DNA from: Comamonas serinivorans
Lineage (GTDB): Bacteria > Pseudomonadota > Gammaproteobacteria > Burkholderiales > Burkholderiaceae_C
Length of the DNA: 64,000 bases
Assembly: GCF_002158865.1 (NCBI RefSeq)
Contig: NZ_CP021455.1
Span: 4,176,001-4,240,000 of the forward strand
Reading direction: 5' to 3'
Shown here piece after piece: positions 17,290 through 25,945 of the stretch. Both the position numbers and the translations under genes were made by a program. The notes below the pieces were generated by a model, which was given only the letters and a program-made list of their open reading frames with translations, was not told where the DNA came from and ran no database searches. The number at the start of each line of letters is the position of its first letter. Position 1 is the stretch's first letter.

Positions 17290-17528
17290 AAAAGAAACAG
17301 GCCGCGCGGGTGCCGGGCGGCTGGCGCGTGGTCACCGACTCAGGACCGGGCAAAGCCCCGGTGTGGCGCCGGCCCGGCATGACCGCAGGATAGCAAGCCG
17401 TGACCGCCCCTCGGCACAGGCCGCGCCCCGCTCGGGTAAGCCGCCACGACCGCTTCGCCCCCCGGGTGAGACCGGTGCGGTCAGCCCGTCCAGCACCCGG
17501 CGCGGCGAATTGTCTCCGCGCCTGGCCC

Positions 17529-19643
17529 TCACGGTGTTTCTCCATGCAACGCCCCGGCGCGCCAGCCCGCCAGCGTGGGCAGGCGGCAGCTCAGGCGCAG
17601 CCCCGCCACACGCACCCACATGGGCTGGTCGGCCAGGTCGATGCGCAGCTGCGGCGCAAAGCCATGGGCGCTTTGCCAGGCCAGGTGCAGGTCCTGCGGC
17701 AGGCCGGGCGCCGGGGGCGCGGGTGGCGCAGGCGGCTGGTTCAGGGTCTGCTCGCTCAGCGGCGGCCAGGGCTCTGCGGCGCCTGGCGGCTGCAGGGCTG
17801 CCGTGCGGGACGCGGCTTCGGTGAATGCGGGCGCCGGGCCATGGCCTGTGGCCGGCGCGGCCAGGGGCGCAAAGAACACCTGCAGCGCCCCGGGCCGGCT
17901 GGCCTGCAGGGACACGGCCACGTCCAGCACCTGACACCGGGCCAGGGCCTGGGTCAAGGCGGCATCGGCGCTCAGGTCCAGCAACCATTGGGCATCGCGG
18001 CCGGTGCGCAGCCACGGGCCGATGGCCTGGGGCTGCGCGTCCAGCAGGCGCCCCGGCATGGCGCCCGCACCCGCGGCACCGACCGCCGCGGTGTCGACCG
18101 CCGCAGCACCGGCTGTCGCGGTGCCGGCCGCTGCGCCATCGGCCGACCAGTGCAGCAAAGGGCGTCCGGGCGTCGTGGCCCCCAGCGGCAGTTGGCGCGT
18201 GAACGAGGCCCCGATCTGCTGCGCATGCAGGATGGCCCCGGTGGCATCGGGCAGGTCGAAAATGGGACAGCGGATGGGCTCTCCCGAGCCCCACTGCTGC
18301 TGCAGGCAGGCCCACTGCTCGGCGCGGAACACGCTGCCGCTGCGGTAGATCGTCGCCACGTCGAACACCGACCGCAGCAGGCCAAGCGCCATCAACAGGG
18401 CGAGTATGGCCACAACCCCGATCAAATTCGAACGGCGACTGCCTGATACCCCATCAGATTGACCCGACCGCCACAGCACGGCAGCCGCCGCCACGGCCCA
18501 GGGCAAGGCCAGGGTCAGCCAGAAGAAGTGAAACCGTTGGTAGCCGAAGGCGTAGACCTGCAAACCCGTTTGCACACTGGCGTCGCGAAAGCCGGCACGG
18601 CCATACGCCACCATCATGAGGTAGGCCATGACCAGCGCCACCAACGGCAGCGCCACCAGCGCCACGCGACCGGCCGCGGTGCCCTGCTGGCCCGGCGCTG
18701 CGGGTGCGAGCGCGAGCGCATCGCCGCGCTGGCGCCAGGCCTGCCAGGCCAGGGCCAGCCAGACCAGCGCGCAACCCAGCCACACCAGCACGACCAGCAG
18801 CGCGTCCCCCGTCCAGGACGACAACGGCTGTCCCAGGGCGCGGCCCAGCTTGCCCAGGGCGTAGAGCCAGAAATCGGCCTGCAGCGGCGTGGTGCGCGGG
18901 ATGGCCTGGCCCAGGGCATCGGCCGGCAGCCGCGCCACGGCCCAGGCCTGGGCCAGCGTGGTGGTCACGCCCGCCACCAGCAGCCCCAGCGTCACCGCCT
19001 GGGCGCGCCGCGCCGCCACGCCGTGCAGCGGCCGCAGGCCCCACAGCACGGCCGCCAGCGCCAGCGCCAGCGCCACCGTGCCCACGGCGCCCGAGATGTA
19101 CGACAGGCCGGCGAGCAGGCCCAGCAGCCCCCCGGCCACCAGCGCCCAGCCCGCTGCCACGCGGCTGGTCAGGCCCAGGCACAAGGCCATGAGCAACCAC
19201 AGCAGCGGCAGCGCCTGGTGGTAGGCCATGTTCTGGTCGCCCCAGTAGCTGCCGGTCTGCAGCATGAACACGGTGGCGACGAAGGCCAGCACCGCCTGGC
19301 GGCGGTCGGGCAAGGCCCAGCACAACAAGCGCCATTGGCCCCACAGCAGCCCGCCCTGCACCAGCAGCAGCGTGATGAATTGGTAGGCGACCACGTTGCC
19401 GCCAAGCACACGCTGGGCCAGCGCATCGAGCGCCAGCCCCAGCGGCGCCATGGTGTTGTTGGCGGCCGTGAACCACACGCGCGGCAGCCACCGGCCCGCC
19501 GTGCCATCGGCGTAGGCGCGCCAGTCGTCCACGAACGGCAGGTCGCTGCCAAAGCGCAGCCAGCACAGGGCGCTGGCAGCCAGCATCAACCAGGGCAGCA
19601 GCTGAAGGCCGCGCCAGGGCCAGCGCAGGGCAGCGTTGCTCAT
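17529..19643 (-). CDS. Large multi-pass membrane protein, possible glycan-modifying transferase
   Basis: 704 residues. About eleven hydrophobic helices occupy residues 10-460, with an early periplasmic-type loop LRFGSDLPFVDDWRAYADG, an aspartate-containing first loop as in GT-C type glycosyltransferases. The last 240 residues are a soluble, Ala/Pro-rich domain. ATG 19643 is chosen because the predicted first helix begins soon after. It follows a GtrA-like gene, as in O-antigen glucosylation cassettes (gtrA-gtrB-gtr), but no gtrB is present. A repeat copy (18402-18452) lies in frame near residue 400. Role in glycan modification is inference from position. Confidence 0.6.
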   Translation of the reverse strand: MSNAALRWPWRGLQLLPWLMLAASALCWLRFGSDLPFVDDWRAYADGTAGRWLPRVWFTAANNTMAPLGLALDALAQRVLGGNVVAYQFITLLLVQGGLLWGQWRLLCWALPDRRQAVLAFVATVFMLQTGSYWGDQNMAYHQALPLLWLLMALCLGLTSRVAAGWALVAGGLLGLLAGLSYISGAVGTVALALALAAVLWGLRPLHGVAARRAQAVTLGLLVAGVTTTLAQAWAVARLPADALGQAIPRTTPLQADFWLYALGKLGRALGQPLSSWTGDALLVVLVWLGCALVWLALAWQAWRQRGDALALAPAAPGQQGTAAGRVALVALPLVALVMAYLMMVAYGRAGFRDASVQTGLQVYAFGYQRFHFFWLTLALPWAVAAAAVLWRSGQSDGVSGSRRSNLIGVVAILALLMALGLLRSVFDVATIYRSGSVFRAEQWACLQQQWGSGEPIRCPIFDLPDATGAILHAQQIGASFTRQLPLGATTPGRPLLHWSADGAAAGTATAGAAAVDTAAVGAAGAGAMPGRLLDAQPQAIGPWLRTGRDAQWLLDLSADAALTQALARCQVLDVAVSLQASRPGALQVFFAPLAAPATGHGPAPAFTEAASRTAALQPPGAAEPWPPLSEQTLNQPPAPPAPPAPGLPQDLHLAWQSAHGFAPQLRIDLADQPMWVRVAGLRLSCRLPTLAGWRAGALHGETP
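18402..18452. repeat. Nested-palindrome repeat, copy 5 (inside the membrane-protein gene)
   Basis: Outer arms GAGTATGG and GATACCCC, inner part CGATCAAATTCGAACG. The copy is inside the 704-codon gene and encodes the junction of a Ser/Gly/Arg-rich loop with the next membrane helix. Confidence 0.65.
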
Positions 19644-19773
19644 GGCCTGCCCCCTTTGCCAATGGGCATCGCGCCAACCCGGGCCGTCGCACCAAGGCGC
19701 ACCGCAGCCAGCCGCCGGTCCCCGGCAAGACCCGCGCACCTGGCGCCGGGCACGCCACATAACCGGACGGCGC

Positions 19774-20244
19774 TCATGCCACCCCCGCGCGAAACACCCA
19801 CCGGTGCACCGCGTAGGTCAACGGCACGCACACCGCCACCGAGGCCAGCGCCGCCAAGCTGGACGGCCAGCCCAGCACCGCCACCCACAGCTCGACCACC
19901 GCCAGCCCAACCACGAACTGCCCCAGTTGCGTGGCGGCCACCAGGGCCCAGGCGTGGCGCCGGCCAGGCGCCCGGAACACCAGCCAGCGCAGCATGGCAT
20001 ACGACAGGGCAATGCCGGCCACGAACGCGAGCCCATAGGCCCAGCGGTACCCCAGGGGCGCCAGCAGCACCAGGTACAGGCCGTAGGTCAGCCCGGTGTT
20101 GAGCCCCCCGGTCAGCACGAAGCGCACGCTGCGCGGCAACCGGGCCAGCCACGCCTGCAACCGCGTCGGCACCGGGCCGGCCCCATTCCGCGCGGCAGCC
20201 GCGGTGGCAGACGGCGGCAGGTGGGACGGTGCGCGGGGCGGCAT
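19774..20244 (-). CDS. GtrA-like membrane protein
   Basis: 156 residues, four membrane helices, GtrA family: LPRSVRFVLTGGLNTGLTYG is the conserved first helix and YAVHRWVFR the typical C-terminus. GtrA proteins are thought to flip lipid-linked sugars used to decorate O antigen. ATG 20244 is used; a TTG 8 codons upstream is possible. It lies 130 bp upstream of the large membrane protein, its likely partner. Confidence 0.8.
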   Translation of the reverse strand: MPPRAPSHLPPSATAAAARNGAGPVPTRLQAWLARLPRSVRFVLTGGLNTGLTYGLYLVLLAPLGYRWAYGLAFVAGIALSYAMLRWLVFRAPGRRHAWALVAATQLGQFVVGLAVVELWVAVLGWPSSLAALASVAVCVPLTYAVHRWVFRAGVA

Positions 20245-20295
20245 GGTCGGTGGTCGGGTGGCAGGCAACGCGAGGGCAGCGCACCAGTGTGCGGT

Positions 20296-21201
20296 TCACC
20301 GCACCGGCTTGCCGAGCTGACGCGTGTCGGTCACCAGGCGCATCAGGTACTGGCCGTAGCCGTTTTTCAGCAGCGGTGCCGCCAGCGCCTCCAGGTCCTC
20401 GACGCCGATGAAGCGCTTGCGGAAGGCCACCTCTTCGGGGCAGGCGATCTTCAGGCCCTGGCGCTTTTCCAGCGTGGCGATGAACTGGCCGGCGTCCAGC
20501 AGGCTGTCGTGCGTGCCCGTGTCCAGCCAGGCGTAGCCGCGCTTCATGATCTGCACCTGCAGCTGGCCTTGCTGCAGGTAAGCCTCGTTGACGCTGGTGA
20601 TCTCCAGCTCGCCACGGGCGCTGGGCTTCACGGCCTTGGCGATGTCCACCACCTGCTCGTCGTAGAAGTACAGGCCGGTGACGGCGAAGTTGCTCTTGGG
20701 CTTGACCGGTTTTTCCTCGATCGACTCGGCCTTGCCCTGCGGGTCGAAGGCCACCACGCCGTAGCGCTCGGGGTCGGTCACGTGGTAGGCGAAAACGGTG
20801 GCGCCGGTGGTCTGCGCGTCGGCGTTGTGCAGCAGCACCTCCAGGTCGTGACCGTAGAAGATGTTGTCGCCCAGCACCAGCGCGCTGGGCGCCCCGTTCA
20901 AGAACGACTCGCCGATCAAAAAGGCCTGCGCCAGCCCGTCCGGGCTGGGCTGCACCGCGTACTGCAGCGAAATGCCCCACTGGCTGCCGTCGCCCAGCAG
21001 CTGCTGAAACCGCGGCGTGTCCTGCGGCGTGCTGATGATGAGGATGTCCCGGATGCCAGCCAGCATGAGGCAGGACAGCGGGTAATAAATCATCGGCTTG
21101 TCGTAGACGGGCAGCAGCTGCTTGCTCATGGCCAGCGTGGCCGGGTGCAGCCGGGTGCCGGAGCCTCCGGCGAGGATGATGCCTTTGCGGGCCTGGGTCA
21201 T
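20296..21201 (-). CDS. rfbA: Glucose-1-phosphate thymidylyltransferase
   Basis: 301 residues. The nucleotide-binding motif GIILAGGSGTRLHPATLAMS, the VYDKPMIYYPLSCLMLAGI stretch and VLGDNIFYGHDLEVLL are diagnostic of RmlA. It makes dTDP-glucose from glucose-1-phosphate and dTTP, the first step of dTDP-rhamnose synthesis. Length and motifs are normal. It follows rmlD after an 87-bp gap that contains a repeat copy. Confidence 0.97.
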   Translation of the reverse strand: MTQARKGIILAGGSGTRLHPATLAMSKQLLPVYDKPMIYYPLSCLMLAGIRDILIISTPQDTPRFQQLLGDGSQWGISLQYAVQPSPDGLAQAFLIGESFLNGAPSALVLGDNIFYGHDLEVLLHNADAQTTGATVFAYHVTDPERYGVVAFDPQGKAESIEEKPVKPKSNFAVTGLYFYDEQVVDIAKAVKPSARGELEITSVNEAYLQQGQLQVQIMKRGYAWLDTGTHDSLLDAGQFIATLEKRQGLKIACPEEVAFRKRFIGVEDLEALAAPLLKNGYGQYLMRLVTDTRQLGKPVR

Positions 21202-21230
21202 GGGTTGTTTCTGTTCAAAGCCAATCCAAC

Positions 21231-21281
21231 GGGTATGGCGCCACGGCCGTCATTCAATGAACGGGAACAAGCGCATACCCC
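21231..21281. repeat. Nested-palindrome repeat, copy 6 (rmlD-rmlA gap)
   Basis: Outer arms GGGTATG and CATACCC pair perfectly over 7 bp. The inner arms CCGTCATT and AATGAACGG are nearly complementary. It fills most of the 87-bp gap between the rmlD stop and the rmlA start. Confidence 0.9.
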
Positions 21282-21288
21282 ACTCTAC

Positions 21289-22206
21289 TCAACGCATCAG
21301 GTGTTCCGTCAGCATGCGCGTCACGCCGTCCTGCCAGGGTGGCAGGCGCAGGCCGAAGGTGGTCCGCAGCCGGGCGCAGTTCAGGCGCGAATTGTGTGGC
21401 CGCGTGGCCGCCGTCGCAAACGCGCTGCTGGGCACGGCCTCCACCGCCTTCACGGCCAGCGCCAGCCCGGGCTGAACCTGCTGCGCCGTGGCGAAGACGA
21501 ACTGCGCGTAGTCGAACCAGCTCGTCGCCCCGCTGGCGGCCAGGTGGTAGGTGCCCGACTTGCCGGCATCGGCCAGCAGCTGGGGCAGCGCCTGGGCGGT
21601 CACGTCGGCGATCAGCTCGGCCCCGGTGGGGGCGCCGATCTGGTCGGCCACGATGGTCAGGTGCTCGCGCTCGCCGGCCAGCCGCAACATGGTCTTGGCA
21701 AAGTTGCCGCCGCGCGCCGCGTACACCCAGCTGGTGCGGACAATGAGGTGGGCACAGCCGCTGGCGCGGATCGCGTCTTCGCCGGCGAGCTTGGTGCGGC
21801 CGTACACGCTCAGCGGGCCGGTGGCGTCGCCTTCGGACCAGGGCAGCTCGCCGCTGCCGTCGAACACGTAGTCGGTGCTGTAGTGCACCAGCGCGGCGCC
21901 CACCTCGGCGCAGGCGGCGGCCAGCGCGGCGGGTGCGTCGGCATTCAGGCGCTGCGCCAGTTCGGGCTCGGCCTCGGCCTTGTCGACGGCCGTGTGCGCG
22001 GCGGCGTTGACGACCACGCGCGGCTTCAGCGCGCGCACGGTCTGCGCCAGCGCCGCCGGGTCGTTCAGGTCGCCGCACAGCGCGGGCAGGCCAGCTTGCG
22101 CCGCCCGGCCCTGGCGATCGAGCGCGGCCAGCGCGCCCAGCGGCGCCAGCGCGCGCTGCAACTCCCAGCCGACCTGGCCGTTCTTGCCCAACAAGAGGAT
22201 GGTCAT
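21289..22206 (-). CDS. rfbD: dTDP-4-dehydrorhamnose reductase
   Basis: 305 residues. A short-chain dehydrogenase fold with the N-terminal nucleotide motif LLGKNGQVGWELQRAL, HYSTDYVFDGSGELPW and the catalytic YGRTK (Tyr-x-x-x-Lys). It performs the NADPH-dependent last step to dTDP-L-rhamnose. The C-terminal motif RPHNSRLNCARLRTTFG is family-typical. Next to rmlB and rmlA. Confidence 0.96.
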   Translation of the reverse strand: MTILLLGKNGQVGWELQRALAPLGALAALDRQGRAAQAGLPALCGDLNDPAALAQTVRALKPRVVVNAAAHTAVDKAEAEPELAQRLNADAPAALAAACAEVGAALVHYSTDYVFDGSGELPWSEGDATGPLSVYGRTKLAGEDAIRASGCAHLIVRTSWVYAARGGNFAKTMLRLAGEREHLTIVADQIGAPTGAELIADVTAQALPQLLADAGKSGTYHLAASGATSWFDYAQFVFATAQQVQPGLALAVKAVEAVPSSAFATAATRPHNSRLNCARLRTTFGLRLPPWQDGVTRMLTEHLMR

Positions 22207-22343
22207 GTCAACACTCCGACAAGGTCAGCGCCGCCCAGCGGACGACGCGAAACGCGAGAACCTGGCGCAACGGCCGCAGTGAAAGGCCGGGGAGCCGGGG
22301 ACAGCGTGTCGGCCGCAGCGCAGGGCCGCACCCAAGCAAGGCC

Positions 22344-22411
22344 AGCCCCTCCGGGGGCGCCCGGCGCAGGGTCAGCGGACGACGCACAGCGCGCGAGCGT
22401 GGGGGCGTCAT
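22344..22411. repeat. GC-rich repeat between rmlB and rmlD
   Basis: Within the 207-bp rmlB-rmlD gap (22207-22413). On the minus strand it reads GACGCCCCCACGC, then GCGTCGTCCGCTG, then toward GGGGGC; the CCCCC and GGGGG ends can pair. A second partial copy (GCGGACGACGCG, 22238-22258) lies in the same gap. A related sequence is inserted in the FadB-like gene at 38683-38747. I know similar GC-rich intergenic repeats from Comamonadaceae genomes, but cannot verify this one. No gene is seen in the gap. Confidence 0.5.
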
Positions 22412-22413
22412 GT

Positions 22414-23472
22414 TCATGCGTAGTGCGTGGCCAGCCAGTCGCGGTAGGCGCCGCTTTGCACCTGGGCCACCCACTCGGGGTGGTCCAGGTACCACTGCAC
22501 GGTCTTGCGGATGCCGGTTTCAAAGGTTTCGGCCGGTTTCCAGCCCAGCTCGCGCTCGATCTTGCGTGCGTCGATGGCGTAGCGGCGGTCGTGGCCCGGC
22601 CGATCGGTCACGTGGGTGATCTGCTCGCGGTAGCTGCCCCCGGCCTCGCGCGGGCGCAGCTGGTCCAGCAGGTCACAGATGGTGTGCACGATCTCGACGT
22701 TGGGCTTCTCGTTCCAGCCGCCGACGTTGTAGGTCTCGCCCACGCGGCCGGCGCTCAGCACGCGGCGGATCGCGCTGCAGTGGTCCTTGACGTACAGCCA
22801 GTCGCGGATCTGCAGGCCATCGCCGTAGATGGGCAGCGCCTTGCCGGCCAGGGCGTTGACGATCATCAGCGGGATGAGCTTTTCGGGGAAATGAAACGGC
22901 CCGTAATTGTTCGAGCAATTGGTCGTCAGCACCGGCAGGCCGTAGGTGTGGTGCCAGGCCCGCACCAGGTGGTCGCTGGCCGCCTTGCTGGCCGAATACG
23001 GGCTGTTGGGCTCGTAGGGGTATTGCTCGGTGAACGGCTCTTGATCAACGGAGAGCGAGCCATACACCTCATCCGTTGAAACGTGCAGGAAACGGAAATC
23101 GGCCTGTTCGGCCGCGGGCAGCGCGGCCCAGTGGGCGCGCACGGCTTCGAGCAGCTGGAAGGTGCCGACGATGTTGGTCTGGATGAACTCGCCGGCGCCA
23201 TGGATGGAGCGGTCCACATGGCTTTCGGCGGCAAAGTTGAGCACCGCGCGCGGCCGGAACTCGGCCAGCAGCGCGGCCACGCGCTCGCGGTCGCCGATGT
23301 CGGCCTGCACGAAGTGGTGGCGCGCATCGCCCTCCAGGCTCGCCAGGTTGGCCAGGTTGCCCGCGTAGGTCAGCGCGTCGAGGTTGACCACGGGCTCGTC
23401 GTGCGCGGCCAGCCAGTCGAGCACGAAGTTCGAACCAATGAAGCCGGCACCGCCGGTCACCAAAATTGTCAT
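22414..23472 (-). CDS. rfbB: dTDP-glucose 4,6-dehydratase
   Basis: 352 residues. NAD motif TGGAGFIGSNFVLDW at the start, HVSTDEVYGSL, and the catalytic YSASKAASDHLVRAWHHTYG. The DRPGHDRRYAID motif is also typical of RmlB. It forms dTDP-4-keto-6-deoxyglucose. ATG 23472 carries an AGAGGTG Shine-Dalgarno; the open frame before it has no homology. It is the first gene of the polysaccharide locus as seen here. Confidence 0.97.
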   Translation of the reverse strand: MTILVTGGAGFIGSNFVLDWLAAHDEPVVNLDALTYAGNLANLASLEGDARHHFVQADIGDRERVAALLAEFRPRAVLNFAAESHVDRSIHGAGEFIQTNIVGTFQLLEAVRAHWAALPAAEQADFRFLHVSTDEVYGSLSVDQEPFTEQYPYEPNSPYSASKAASDHLVRAWHHTYGLPVLTTNCSNNYGPFHFPEKLIPLMIVNALAGKALPIYGDGLQIRDWLYVKDHCSAIRRVLSAGRVGETYNVGGWNEKPNVEIVHTICDLLDQLRPREAGGSYREQITHVTDRPGHDRRYAIDARKIERELGWKPAETFETGIRKTVQWYLDHPEWVAQVQSGAYRDWLATHYA

Positions 23473-23676
23473 GCTGCACCTCTGAATGGAGACATGGGCC
23501 GCCTGCCTGCCGACCACGCCTCGTCGGCCTGGGCAAGGGTCGTGCCAAGCCATGCTGGCAAACCCACGATTATTTCATGGGCTCCGCTTGGTGTATTTCC
23601 GGATGCTTCAGGCGGTCAGCCGCCCCCGCAAGCGCATAGACTTTGCGTGCAGACCTGCTGTTTGATGAGGAGTGCC

Positions 23677-24171
23677 ATGTCGAAAGCCAGCAAACCGCCC
23701 GCCCCGCCCCCGGCCGCCGAATCGGCGCCGGACATGGCCCACAGCATCTGGCTGGCCGGCCTGGGCGCCTGGGCCCAGGCCCAGGCCGAGGGCAACAAGG
23801 TGTTCGAGGCCCTGGTGCGCGACGGCTTGAGCCTGCAACGCCAGACCCACCAGGGGCTGGCCCAGGCCACCGAGAAACTGGCCGAGATGACGGCACGCGC
23901 CAACGACGCCCGCTGGGGCAAGCTGGGCGGCCTGTTCGAGAACCGCGTGGCCCAGTCGCTGAGCCGCATGGGCCTGCCCGACGCCACCGACTGGCAGGCA
24001 CTGCAGGCTCGGCTGGACCGCATCGAAGCGCATTTGCAAGCCCTGCAGCCCACGGCAGGCGCCCCCGCGCCCGGGGCGCCGGCCTCGCGCACACCGCGCA
24101 AGACCACCCCGTCAACGGCCCCCCGCAAGGCGGTTGCCAGCGCCGCCACGCGCCGCCGCAAGGCCGCGTGA
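23677..24171 (+). CDS. Phasin-like polyhydroxyalkanoate granule protein
   Basis: 164 residues. The core (about 15-115; SIWLAGLGAWAQAQAEGNKV, then MTARANDARWGKLGGLFENR) matches the PhaI/PhaF granule-associated family, with a helical region and a short coiled coil (LQARLDRIEAHLQAL). The last 35 residues are an Ala/Pro/Thr/Lys/Arg tail like the DNA-binding tail of PhaF, though much shorter. It probably coats polyhydroxyalkanoate granules and may tether them to DNA. The ATG follows a GAGGAG Shine-Dalgarno. First gene of a plus-strand group. Confidence 0.8.
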   Translation: MSKASKPPAPPPAAESAPDMAHSIWLAGLGAWAQAQAEGNKVFEALVRDGLSLQRQTHQGLAQATEKLAEMTARANDARWGKLGGLFENRVAQSLSRMGLPDATDWQALQARLDRIEAHLQALQPTAGAPAPGAPASRTPRKTTPSTAPRKAVASAATRRRKAA

Positions 24172-24370
24172 ACGCGCTGCTGGGACTGCCACCACGCAGC
24201 GGCACGCCCATGGACCTGCCATCAGACGCCGGCCCAGCCGTTCTCCAGCGCATTCCCCCCCGTGAACGCGGCCAAATCTCCACACGCACCACGCCTTGAA
24301 ACACGCCGCGGCGTCGAACGCCGGCCATCCGATGGACAATGGCCGGCTTGTCTGAGTGATTGACCCGTTC

Positions 24371-25837
24371 ATGACCGTCTCCGCGCGCGCCGCGCTTTCT
24401 TCGCCCCCGCTGCCCCGTCCGCCCTACAAGCCCCTGGCCATCGCGGCCGTGGTCGCGGCCTTGGGCCATGCCGTGCTGATTTGGGGCCTGCCCCAGTTCC
24501 AGAGCCCGATCACGGGGCTGCGCTCCGAAGCCATGGAGACGCGCATCATCGATGCCCCCCAGGCGGACGAAGCCCAGACCGACTTTCAGGCCTTGACGCC
24601 ACCACCGCAGCCGCCGAAACCGGCGCCGCGGCCCGCCCCCACACCCAGCCCTGCGCCCGCTGCCGCGCCAGCCGAGGACGCAGCGCAGGACGACCCGGAA
24701 CCCGAAGCCGACCCGGTCGAGGAAAACCGGCCCGCCGACCGGCCTGCCGATCAATCCGCAACCAGCAGCGAGCCACCCCGCGCCTCGCTGCGCAGCCTGA
24801 GCGAGCAGCCCTCGCTGATCGAAGGCATTCCCAAAGTCACCTTTGGTGGCGGCTCGGGGGCCCAACCCGTGCGCGCCATGCTCACGGGCAACCAGACCAA
24901 AACCGTGCTGGCGCAGATGTCCGACGGCATCGAGGGCCAGGCCAGGCTGGCCCGGCCGTCCGACCTGAGCTACGTCACCACCTACACGCGCGGCGGCGAG
25001 GCCATCCCCGGCCGCACCACGCTGGCCTGGCGCCACGACAAGCGCTATTACCAGGCCAAATGGGTGGAGACCAACGTCAAGCTGGGCAACAACTCCTACC
25101 TGTCGACCGGCGCCGTCGCGCCCCAGGGCCTGGCCCCCGTCACGGGCACCTGGGACACCACCGCGCGCGACACCATTGCGTTCAACTACGACGCGCAGCA
25201 GGCCGTCATCACGTCGGCCGCAGGCGGCACCACCCGGCTGCCGGTGCAGACCGGCACGCAGGACCGCATCAGCGCCGTGTTGCACCTGGGCGCCTTGCTG
25301 GCCGGCCAACCCGAGCGCTTCCCCACGGGCACCCGCATCGAGGTGCCGGTGCTCGTCAAAGATCACCTGGAAACCTGGACGTTCACGCTCGAAGCCGAAG
25401 AATCGCTGACCGCGCTCAACAACCAGCCCGTGCCCACGGTGCGCCTGGTGCTGGATGCGGCAGGCAGCCCCACGGCCGCGCCATCCTTGGCCAACCCGGC
25501 GAGCGCGCCCGCGGGCGCAGCAAGCGCCCCGCTGGTGCAGGCCGGCCCGCGCCTGGCCACGCAACCACCCGTCACGGCAGGCCCCGACGCGCTGCGCCGC
25601 ATGGTCGTTTGGCTGGGCCCCACGCTGGACTTCCTGCCGGTGCGGTGGCGCATCGAACTGGCCAATGGCGACGTGAGCGACCACCTGCTGCGCAGCGCCG
25701 TCGAGCAACGCGTGCTGTCCAGCCTGCCCCCGCCCGCCGACGCGCTGCCCGACGGCCGCGGCAGCCCGCCCCCCGCCAGTCCGCCGGCTGCGGGCGGCAC
25801 ACCCCGCCCCGCTTTTCCCGAGGGCGGCGGCGGCTGA
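24371..25837 (+). CDS. DUF3108 domain protein, membrane anchored
   Basis: 488 residues. One N-terminal membrane helix (LAIAAVVAALGHAVLIWGL) is followed by a TonB-like Pro/Ala-rich stretch, then a DUF3108 region (about 195-370; DLSYVTTYTRGGEAIPGRTT, YQAKWVETNVKLGNNSYLST, LNNQPVPTVRLVLD). DUF3108 proteins are periplasmic or envelope proteins of unknown function. The last 120 residues are Ala/Pro-rich. GTG 24356 is an alternative start. It lies between the phasin and a TetR regulator on the same strand. Confidence 0.75.
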   Translation: MTVSARAALSSPPLPRPPYKPLAIAAVVAALGHAVLIWGLPQFQSPITGLRSEAMETRIIDAPQADEAQTDFQALTPPPQPPKPAPRPAPTPSPAPAAAPAEDAAQDDPEPEADPVEENRPADRPADQSATSSEPPRASLRSLSEQPSLIEGIPKVTFGGGSGAQPVRAMLTGNQTKTVLAQMSDGIEGQARLARPSDLSYVTTYTRGGEAIPGRTTLAWRHDKRYYQAKWVETNVKLGNNSYLSTGAVAPQGLAPVTGTWDTTARDTIAFNYDAQQAVITSAAGGTTRLPVQTGTQDRISAVLHLGALLAGQPERFPTGTRIEVPVLVKDHLETWTFTLEAEESLTALNNQPVPTVRLVLDAAGSPTAAPSLANPASAPAGAASAPLVQAGPRLATQPPVTAGPDALRRMVVWLGPTLDFLPVRWRIELANGDVSDHLLRSAVEQRVLSSLPPPADALPDGRGSPPPASPPAAGGTPRPAFPEGGGG

Positions 25838-25945
25838 TGGCCTGCCGCGCGTTCAGGGGGCCCACACCCTCCGGGCCAGCGGGCATTGGCAAACGCGGCC
25901 CGTCCGTATATCGTTTGTGCACCGCAGCATAAATCGCAACGACCC

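Noticed and set aside
22208..22495. Minus-strand frame beginning MNMTPPRSRAVRRP in the rmlB-rmlD gap.
   Set aside because: It overlaps the 3' end of rmlB and is formed by the GC-rich repeat; no evidence of a protein.
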